From NCBI GenBank assembly GCA_030425505.1, contig JAUIAB010000026.1, forward strand, positions 1 to 34,386: a stretch of 34,386 nt of DNA, given 5' to 3'. Within the stretch, counting starts at the first letter, position 1, and the number at the start of each line of letters is the position of its first letter. The translations under genes and the position numbers were made by a program. Shown here piece after piece: positions 8,571-14,094 of this stretch. This stretch comes from Bacteroidia bacterium (GTDB lineage: Bacteria; Bacteroidota; Bacteroidia; Cytophagales; Flammeovirgaceae). The notes below the pieces were generated by a model. It worked only from the letters and a program-made list of their open reading frames with translations. It was not told where the DNA came from and made no database searches.

Positions 8571-9107
8571 TTAAAAGCTATTTTTCCACATCATAGATTC
8601 CACAGGTTTTATAGTTCGCTCATTGTACTTGGCATTTTTCTTTTTGTTGTAATAGTTTTTAATGCTACCCTCTGTTTTAAAATAGATTAATTGCCCAATA
8701 GGCATGCCTGGGTAAACTCGTACTTTTTGGCTTACCGAAATTTCCAAAGTCCACGTATTGCAAAAGCCTACATCACCTTTGCCAGCAGTTGCATGTATGT
8801 CAATACCTAATCTACCAACACTTGACTTTCCTTCCAAAAATGGAACATGATCTAATGTTTCTGTATACTCCTCTGTAACACCAAGGTAGAGCTGATTAGG
8901 TTCCAAAACATAACCATCAGAAGGGATTTCAAAAACATCAATTGGGTTATGTTTTTTCGCATCTAATATTTCATCAACATATGTGGCTAAAAACTTTCCC
9001 AGATGCACATCATACGAATTCGTGCCAAGATTTTTTACATCATATGGTTGAATTAGAATAGTGCCTTTTTCGATTTCCTGTAGGATTTGTTGGTCGGTCA
9101 GAATCAT
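8571..9107 (-). CDS. dcd: dCTP deaminase (Dcd/Dut trimeric family)
   Basis: 178 residues, normal for Dcd. It has the dUTPase-like beta-fold motifs EGKSSVGRLG (92-101), HATAGKGDVGF (105-115) and WTLEIS with the expected catalytic Glu122, plus the C-terminal PGMPIGQL strand. It deaminates dCTP to dUTP for dTMP synthesis; some relatives with a similar HATAG segment also hydrolyse dUTP, which cannot be decided here. It lies between ribD (52-base gap) and the GT-C gene (5-base gap), all leftward, suggesting an operon. Confidence 0.93.
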   Translation of the reverse strand: MILTDQQILQEIEKGTILIQPYDVKNLGTNSYDVHLGKFLATYVDEILDAKKHNPIDVFEIPSDGYVLEPNQLYLGVTEEYTETLDHVPFLEGKSSVGRLGIDIHATAGKGDVGFCNTWTLEISVSQKVRVYPGMPIGQLIYFKTEGSIKNYYNKKKNAKYNERTIKPVESMMWKNSF

Positions 9108-9159
9108 ACGTAAACAACTTCTTGCTTTTGAACAGCCAAATATAGATCAAAATTTACAA

Positions 9160-10239
9160 TCAATGTCTTGCTAAACTACGAGGCATTAAAAAAGGTGATT
9201 TGCTGAAGCAAAACAGCTGATCTCCTTTTAAGTCTTGAGCTTCTATTAGCAAAGCTCCATCTCCTATTTTTGGGGCAGTTAAACCATTTTTGAAAAACAC
9301 ATTTTTGCTCTTAAAAATGCGTGCCTCATCCCAAAGACCAGCATCAATTAAAGACTGTAACAGCACTGCTCCTCCTTCTACAATAATAGACTGGATGTTG
9401 AGCTGCCTAAGCCTTTCAAAAGCTTTTTTTAGGAAATATATTTTTTCTTCTTTGATTTTGACATAAAGCATATTGGGCTCTGCTGCTAAGTCTTCTTTAA
9501 CTCGGTTTATAACAATAGTTTTTTGAGATTGATCAAAAACTTTTAGAGAGCCAGGCAGGCGTAAGTTCTGATCCAAGACTATCCTTGTAGGTTGCCTTGA
9601 GAAGCTCCAGTTTCTAATATTAAGGGAGGGGTCATCGTTCAATGCCGTATTGGTTCCCACCATAATTGCATCTTCTTCAGCTCTCCATTTATGCACTAAC
9701 TTCCTTGAGAATACATCACTGATCCATGTTCTTTTTAAATCGTTAGGTGCAATAAACCCATCGGCAGTTTCAGCCCATTTCAAGATGATATAAGGTCTTG
9801 AATTATTGAAAAAAGTAAAAAAACGCTTATTTAGAGAAATAGATTTCTCTTCTTCAACACCAAAAACGACCTTTATTCCTGCCTCTTTCAGTTTCTGAAT
9901 TCCCTTGCCTGCAACAAGCGGATTTGGGTCTTTAGAAGCAATTACTACTCGCTTTACTTTACTACCAATTAATAAATTGGCACAAGGAGGGGTTTTGCCA
10001 AAGTGAGAGCAAGGTTCTAGCGATACGTATACGGTTGCACCTTTTAGTAATGATTTATCTTTTACAGATTGGATTGCATTAACCTCGGCATGAGCGTCTC
10101 CATATTTCTGATGATACCCTTCTCCAATAATATGATCATTATTGGCAATAATGCACCCAACCATTGGGTTAGGACTGACTTTGCCTAAACCTAGTTGAGC
10201 TAGTTCAATGGCTCTATTTATGAATACCCTATCTTTCAA
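9160..10239 (-). CDS. ribD: Bifunctional riboflavin biosynthesis protein RibD
   Basis: 359 residues. The N-terminal pyrimidine deaminase domain has the zinc site HAEVNAI (His50, Glu52) and PCSHFGKTPPC (Cys77, Cys86). The C-terminal reductase domain (from about 147, PYIILKWAETADGFIA) has AIMVGTNTALNDDPSLNIR and the NADPH-binding SIIVEGGAVLL. It carries out the second and third steps of the riboflavin pathway, deaminating and then reducing the pyrimidinone intermediate. No other rib genes are nearby. It is the first gene of the leftward ribD-dcd-glycosyltransferase run. Confidence 0.95.
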   Translation of the reverse strand: MKDRVFINRAIELAQLGLGKVSPNPMVGCIIANNDHIIGEGYHQKYGDAHAEVNAIQSVKDKSLLKGATVYVSLEPCSHFGKTPPCANLLIGSKVKRVVIASKDPNPLVAGKGIQKLKEAGIKVVFGVEEEKSISLNKRFFTFFNNSRPYIILKWAETADGFIAPNDLKRTWISDVFSRKLVHKWRAEEDAIMVGTNTALNDDPSLNIRNWSFSRQPTRIVLDQNLRLPGSLKVFDQSQKTIVINRVKEDLAAEPNMLYVKIKEEKIYFLKKAFERLRQLNIQSIIVEGGAVLLQSLIDAGLWDEARIFKSKNVFFKNGLTAPKIGDGALLIEAQDLKGDQLFCFSKSPFLMPRSLARH

Positions 10240-10406
10240 TTAGTAGTTTTTTACCTAGCTAAGGTATTGTGTATTTGTAAAAAATAATGCTTTTATAGCT
10301 TCTGGTTTTGGTGGAGTTTATGTTTGCTTTAAAAAAGAGCTAGGGGAATCAACGCTCATTTTTCTTTTGCTTGATACAGTTTTTAAAATAATTGCAACTC
10401 CTACAA

Positions 10407-10442
10407 AAACCTTATTTGCTAAAACATTTTATCAAAAGGTTT
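10407..10442 (-). terminator. Possible terminator after the DUF2231-like gene
   Basis: On the minus strand AAACCTT (10442-10436) can pair with AAGGTTT (10413-10407), followed by a short T run. The 22-base loop makes this weak. Confidence 0.3.
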
Positions 10443-10470
10443 ATTATTATTAATCATCATCATCATCATC
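10441..10470. repeat. Compound microsatellite (TTA)4(ATC)6
   Basis: Six ATC units (10453-10470) encode six GAT Asp codons at the C-terminus of the leftward gene. The adjoining four TTA units (10441-10452) supply four tandem in-frame TAA stops. The tract is prone to slippage, which would change the length of the Asp tail. Confidence 0.85.
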
Positions 10471-10944
10471 AATTTTTTTATTGCTATGCAAAGGAACAAT
10501 ATTTCCACTTCGTATTTCTGTATGACGTATTTCACCACCTGTTGTTCCAGTTTGTTTTCCGTAAAATAAGACAATCAATGCAAATACTAAACTTATGATA
10601 CTTAAAATAGTTGAAAAGAATTTTTTTTTGAAGCTTGCCCATAAACATAATAATGAAAACCCACCTAGAATATAGGAGAGTATAGCAAATGTTTCAGCCG
10701 ATTCTTCATGCGTTTCAATATACTTTTCATTTGTGGTACTAATTTTTTCTACTACTTCTTCTGCTCCTTCACCTGTTGCCATAGCTACAATGGAAGCCAC
10801 TCCAGCTAATAGAAAAATCATGTAAGCTGTTCTCTTTATAGCTTCAGACTTTGAAATCAGTCCTGTAATTAGGACAATTACACCCACAATGGGAAAAATG
10901 ATAGGTAAATGGTTTACCACTAAATGCCAATGTGCTTCGTTCAT
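10450..10944 (-). CDS. DUF2231-like inner-membrane protein with hexa-Asp tail
   Basis: The frame is open to 11025, but that start would overlap the upstream gene by 64 bases. The ATG at 10944 gives 164 residues starting MNEAHWHLVVNHLPII, the usual start of the family, with a 17-base gap. Four hydrophobic helices are visible (about 9-29, 37-58, 85-104 and 108-126), with the conserved NHLPI and ATGEGAEEVVE motifs and an IRHTEIR segment near the C-terminus. Function is unknown for this family. The protein ends in six Asp residues from a GAT microsatellite. It is probably co-transcribed with the VIT-type transporter before it, which hints at a role near divalent metal handling; this is inference. 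Confidence 0.75.
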   Translation of the reverse strand: MNEAHWHLVVNHLPIIFPIVGVIVLITGLISKSEAIKRTAYMIFLLAGVASIVAMATGEGAEEVVEKISTTNEKYIETHEESAETFAILSYILGGFSLLCLWASFKKKFFSTILSIISLVFALIVLFYGKQTGTTGGEIRHTEIRSGNIVPLHSNKKIDDDDDD

Positions 10945-10961
10945 ATCAATATATTTAAAAA

Positions 10962-11669
10962 TTAAACATTTACTCCAAAAAGATACCCAACTAAGGCGGA
11001 AAGTACCATTGCTATGGTACCCCAAACTGTAATTCGGATTACAGCTTTTGAGATACTAGAACCACCTGTTTTTGCAGAGGTAGTACCCAAAATAATCAGA
11101 AAAAAAATAGTAAACCCATAAAGCCAGTATTCCAATTCTTTGGTTGGTGCAAAAAGGGTAACTGAAAGTGGTAAAATACTTCCAGCTGAAAATGCTGCGC
11201 CTGAAGCCAATGCTGCTTGCATTGGGTTTGCTTTACTGATTTCATTAATTCCCAATTCGTCACGGATATGAGCTCCTAATGCATCTTTTTTAGTCAACTC
11301 AAGAGCTACCTGCATTGCAGTTTCTTTTTTCAACCCGCGTTTCTCATAAATTTGAGCTAAAATAGTTAGTTCTTCATTTGGCATTTCTTTTAGCTCTTTT
11401 CTTTCTCTTTCAATATCTGCTTTCTCTGTATCCGTTTGAGTGCTAACCGATACGTATTCACCTGCAGCCATAGATAAAGCTCCAGCCACCAGCCCCGCAA
11501 CAGTTGCTAAAATAATTGGTTCTCTTGTTGAGCTTGCTGCAGCAACTCCTATGGCAAGACTGGAAATAGAAATTATTCCATCATTTGCCCCTAAAACAGC
11601 AGCTCTCAGCCAATTACTCCGATGGATGTAATGAACATCCAAATAGTTGTCAATTGTTACGTTTTTCAT
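10962..11669 (-). CDS. VIT1/CCC1-family Fe2+/Mn2+ transporter
   Basis: 235 residues. LRAAVLGANDGIIS (about 21-34) and VAGALSMAAGEYVSVSTQTD (about 61-80) are signatures of the vacuolar iron transporter/nodulin-21 family. The charged central stretch (about 80-140, ERERKELKEMP and TKKDALGAH) is the cytoplasmic metal-binding helical region, and three hydrophobic helices follow. In bacteria these proteins export or sequester Fe2+ or Mn2+ using the proton gradient. It is the first gene of a two-gene leftward unit with the DUF2231-like protein. Confidence 0.9.
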   Translation of the reverse strand: MKNVTIDNYLDVHYIHRSNWLRAAVLGANDGIISISSLAIGVAAASSTREPIILATVAGLVAGALSMAAGEYVSVSTQTDTEKADIERERKELKEMPNEELTILAQIYEKRGLKKETAMQVALELTKKDALGAHIRDELGINEISKANPMQAALASGAAFSAGSILPLSVTLFAPTKELEYWLYGFTIFFLIILGTTSAKTGGSSISKAVIRITVWGTIAMVLSALVGYLFGVNV

Positions 11670-11857
11670 TTTGCTCTCTATCTATTCAATTTATGCTCAA
11701 GTTAGTTTAGGAATAGCATATTTTCTATGCAAAAAACTTAAACTGTATCTTTTTAGAATACTTGGTTTTTCATAATTTATCTCCATGCATTAAAAAGCTT
11801 TTAAAAGGGCTTTATCTTAGAGTAGTTTATCGTTGTTTATTTTTCGCAGTACAAATT

Positions 11858-12427
11858 TTACCATGCTCGTACAATACCTTTTTCTGATAGTTCTTTTAGT
11901 TTTTCCTTGTTTCTGCTTAGGGTAAGTCTTGTATAAAGAGCGGAATCATATTGTCTTTGTAACTCCCTGACGCTCCAATTGTTTTTATCAGACTCAATTT
12001 CATAAAACGAACGCTCATTTTCGTCATCAATCCGCATTAGAGTTAAGTAGTGCGACCAACTCAATTTGAAATCTGCAAGCAATACCTGAGATTGGTCAGG
12101 CTGTGTCTGTCGTTTTTGCTTCGAATCGTCAGACAGCGTCTGACCTTTTGAGTAGGAAAGAAAGAATTGACGCATTTGCTTGAGATTTGTAGAAGAAAAA
12201 CCCTTTCCAAACTCCTTTGTTAAGGTCTTGGATAGTTCATTTATCAATTCCTTGCCGTACTCAGCTCGGTCTTTTCCATTTTGCTGTTCTTCGACTATCA
12301 TTCTCCCAATTTCATAATAGGTGATAACCATGGTATGATTTACAGCCTGAACTACTTTTTGACGAGCCTTTTTAAGAAGCTCAACAATCTTCAAATGAAA
12401 GTCTTTATCTAAAATTTCGTTTGCCAT
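11858..12427 (-). CDS. DUF1016/YhcG N-terminal domain protein, truncated
   Basis: 189 residues with the DUF1016 N-terminal domain: VVQAVNHTMVITYYEIGRMIVEE (split here as about residues 25-47), FGKGFSSTNLKQMRQF, then SWSHYLTLMRIDDENERSFYE and NWSVRELQRQYDSALYTRL. Intact YhcG-type proteins run to about 340-380 residues with a C-terminal PDDEXK nuclease domain. This frame stops at SEKGIVRAW, just where that domain should begin, and the next 188 bases hold no recognisable remnant. It may be a non-functional fragment or a stand-alone nucleic-acid-binding domain. YhcG genes often sit beside restriction-modification or toxin genes, which fits the island here. Confidence 0.8.
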   Translation of the reverse strand: MANEILDKDFHLKIVELLKKARQKVVQAVNHTMVITYYEIGRMIVEEQQNGKDRAEYGKELINELSKTLTKEFGKGFSSTNLKQMRQFFLSYSKGQTLSDDSKQKRQTQPDQSQVLLADFKLSWSHYLTLMRIDDENERSFYEIESDKNNWSVRELQRQYDSALYTRLTLSRNKEKLKELSEKGIVRAW

Positions 12428-12482
12428 TGCTTCAGTATATCTCTCATAAAATGCTTTGTGCTCTCCTTTATCAAGTCATGGA

Positions 12483-12632
12483 TTAAATCAGGCTCTCTAT
12501 TTCGTCTCTATTGTTGCCTTTGAAAGGGTTGTCTGGAGGAATTGCAATTCTGTCATTTGCAGCTGCCCTTGCCTGACCCCAAATTCCAGCTAAACTTTCA
12601 ACTACTTTGTTAATCAGTTTGTATTCAGCCAT
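12483..12632 (-). pseudogene. Short ParE-like stub (49 codons)
   Basis: An ORF of 49 codons starts at 12632; its ATG overlaps the restored parD stop (ATGGCTGA), the usual coupling of parDE pairs. The first 18 residues (MAEYKLINKVVESLAGIW) resemble the start of a ParE/RelE-superfamily toxin. The remainder (GQARAAANDRIAIPPDNPF, then KGNNRDEIESLI) does not, so this is probably a parE remnant joined to other sequence. It ends before the DUF1016 gene. Confidence 0.4.
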
Positions 12633-12863
12633 TTTTTCTTTTTTCTGCTTTTAGCTTTTCTAAGTTTTTGTCAAAGTCGAAATCCTCAACTAGTGGGCTA
12701 TTCAGTCCTTCTTGAATAGCATTTTTTTACTTTCTTCATTTTCTAGAAGGCGAAGCCCTGCTCTGATTACTTCGCTGACATTCTTATATCTGCCAGCAGA
12801 AATTTGTGTGTGTATGAATTGCTCAAAATAACTTCCTAGCGATATAGAGGTATTTTCACTCAT
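12625..12863 (-). pseudogene. parD: ParD-type antitoxin gene with a one-base frameshift
   Basis: From ATG 12863 the frame reads MSENTSISLGSYFEQFIHTQ, then ISAGRYKNVSEVIRAGLRLL, the ribbon-helix-helix part of ParD, but stops at 12702 after 53 residues. One base more in the A run at 12722-12728 (seven T on the plus strand) restores NAIQEGLNSPLVEDFDFD and a 79-residue protein of normal ParD length, ending at 12625. So either one A has been lost from a run of eight, the read is wrong at a homopolymer, or slippage is used for expression. A 15-bp inverted repeat upstream suits ParD autoregulation. Confidence 0.8.
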
Positions 12864-12884
12864 TGTCACATAGTTTTATTAATA

Positions 12885-12899
12885 TACCAATAATTGGTA
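12885..12899. promoter_or_regulatory. Inverted repeat, probable parD operator
   Basis: TACCAAT, A, ATTGGTA is a perfect 7-bp inverted repeat with a 1-base centre, 21 bases upstream of the parD start. Ribbon-helix-helix antitoxins bind such palindromes to repress their own operon. Confidence 0.5.
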
Positions 12900-12959
12900 A
12901 AATGCTTAAATTTCAAGTTGCTTGTATGTTTTTTCATAGCATCCTTTTGTCTTTTGCAC

Positions 12960-13325
12960 TTATGCTTGCCGCATTATCTTTTCCATCTTCTTGCCTTTTG
13001 CTAATTCGTCTACTAACTTATCTAAATATCTTACTTGCTTTGTTAAGGGAGTTTCTATTTCTTCTATCCTATAGCCACAAATCACCCCAGTAATTAAATG
13101 AACATTGGAGTTCAGTTTTGCTTGCCTAAAGAATGTTGTAAAAGTCACTTTTTCATCAATCAGCACTTGCAGTTTTTTATTATCAAAGCCTGTTAGCCAT
13201 TCTATTACTTGGTGCAATTCTTCTTTCGTCCGACCCTTCTTCTCAATTTTTGTAATATAATGAGGGTATACAGATGCAAATGTCATTTTTGCTATTCGTT
13301 CATCGTGTTTAGGTGTGGTACTCAT
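12960..13325 (-). CDS. DUF2200 family protein
   Basis: 121 residues. The sequence is very close to the DUF2200 pattern: TPKHDERIAKMTFASVYPHY, KKGRTKEELHQVIEWLTGFD, then DEKVTFTTFF, LITGVICGYRIEEIE and QVRYLDKLVDELAKGKKMEKI. The family is small, soluble and widespread in bacteria; its function is unknown to me. It lies between the broken parD and the higBA-like pair, 6 bases after the higA stop, so it is probably read with that pair and may be cargo of the island. Confidence 0.88.
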   Translation of the reverse strand: MSTTPKHDERIAKMTFASVYPHYITKIEKKGRTKEELHQVIEWLTGFDNKKLQVLIDEKVTFTTFFRQAKLNSNVHLITGVICGYRIEEIETPLTKQVRYLDKLVDELAKGKKMEKIMRQA

Positions 13326-13331
13326 ACTTTA

Positions 13332-13643
13332 TTAAGCTACATTGATTTGATTGTTCAGCATTTGAATGTTGAAGTTTACTTTAGCTTCTAATGCAGTAAA
13401 TACCTTCAACATAGTTTCAAGGGTTATGTTTCCTGTGTTGTTTTCCAATCTTGAAATTTGAGCCTTCTTTACACCTATTAGTTTGCCGAGTTGTTCTTGA
13501 GTTAAATTTCTCTCTTTGCGTGCTTGTTGAATTAGGTCTCCGATAATTTCAAGCTTCAACTCAAACTCATATTGATCTCTTTCAGGAGTTCCTTTTACTC
13601 CAATCAATTCATCTTTTGCTCGATCTAAACTATATCTTTTCAT
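13332..13643 (-). CDS. higA: HigA-type XRE-family antitoxin
   Basis: 103 residues. An N-terminal extension (1-35) is followed by a Cro/C1-type helix-turn-helix, LTQEQLGKLIGVKKAQISRL (47-66), and a short C-terminal region (LEAKVNFNIQML). It is the expected antitoxin and autorepressor partner of the RelE-superfamily toxin immediately upstream; the toxin stop and this ATG are 2 bases apart, in the toxin-first order typical of higBA. Confidence 0.88.
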   Translation of the reverse strand: MKRYSLDRAKDELIGVKGTPERDQYEFELKLEIIGDLIQQARKERNLTQEQLGKLIGVKKAQISRLENNTGNITLETMLKVFTALEAKVNFNIQMLNNQINVA

Positions 13644-13645
13644 GA

Positions 13646-13888
13646 CTATTTGTTATTGAAGTATTCTTGTCTTATTTGTTCCGCTTTATGGATTTCTTTC
13701 TTATTAACCTTACTTGTTTTCTTAACCATTCCGTGAGTTGCAATAACAAGTGTGTTTGTATTGTCTATTTTATCCCAGAAAGCAAGTAGCCTATACTGCT
13801 TACCAGCATAAAATGTTCTGAATTCCCATATTTCACCATCAAGTTTCTTGAACAGTTTTGGATCAATGTGGTATTTCGCACGATCCAT
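13646..13888 (-). CDS. higB: HigB/RelE-superfamily toxin (Gp49-like), N-terminus lost
   Basis: 80 residues from ATG 13888 contain the toxin core: LFKKLDGEIWEFRTFYAGKQ, then YRLLAFWDK, then ATHGMVKKTSKVNKKEIHKA. Family members start 25-30 residues earlier. The frame does continue upstream for 20 codons (EALEFLRKLDLKHRAKILQN, a normal HigB N-terminal helix region) to an in-frame TAA at 13949-13951. Just before that, another frame reads SYKLTYY, which looks like the missing first strand. A one-base indel near 13949 would join them. The toxin, an mRNA endonuclease in intact relatives, may therefore be inactive or made only in short form. Confidence 0.75.
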   Translation of the reverse strand: MDRAKYHIDPKLFKKLDGEIWEFRTFYAGKQYRLLAFWDKIDNTNTLVIATHGMVKKTSKVNKKEIHKAEQIRQEYFNNK

Positions 13889-14094
13889 ATTTTGTAAAAT
13901 CTTAGCCCGATGTTTTAAATCAAGCTTTCTGAGGAATTCGAGAGCTTCTTATAGTAAGTCAACTTGTATGAGTTGTGATAGATTATGTAGTAGCTTCCTG
14001 TCAAGCCGGTGTTTAGTTTGAGCAGACTATAAGCTTTGACGTTTACTACATCGCCTGACATTACATACATAAGGCATCAACACGTCATTTATTT
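13889..14094. other. Gene-free interval with displaced higB 5' end and inverted repeat
   Basis: Holds the upstream part of the higB frame (13889-13948), the out-of-frame SYKLTYY segment (about 13952-13972), and an 8-bp inverted repeat ATGTAGTA/TACTACAT (13985-13992 and 14044-14051). No clear promoter of the TAnnTTTG type was found. It also forms the 3' flank of the PIN-domain gene. Confidence 0.4.

Noticed and set aside
10392..10598. Short plus-strand frame with a run of His codons
   Set aside because: It is the complement of the GAT (Asp) microsatellite at the end of the leftward membrane protein.
10945..11025. Longer N-terminus for the DUF2231-like protein
   Set aside because: It would overlap the VIT gene by 64 bases and precedes the conserved MNEAHWHLVVNHLP start.
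11780..11825. Hairpin AAAGC/GCTTT downstream of the DUF1016 gene as a terminator
   Set aside because: The stem is short with a bulge and the tract after it is weak; not convincing.
12863..13093. Plus-strand frame of 76 codons
   Set aside because: Antisense to DUF2200 and the parD upstream region, with no family resemblance.
13985..14051. Inverted repeat ATGTAGTA/TACTACAT as an attC or recombination site
   Set aside because: The conserved RYYYAAC and GTTRRRY core sites are absent and no integrase is nearby.
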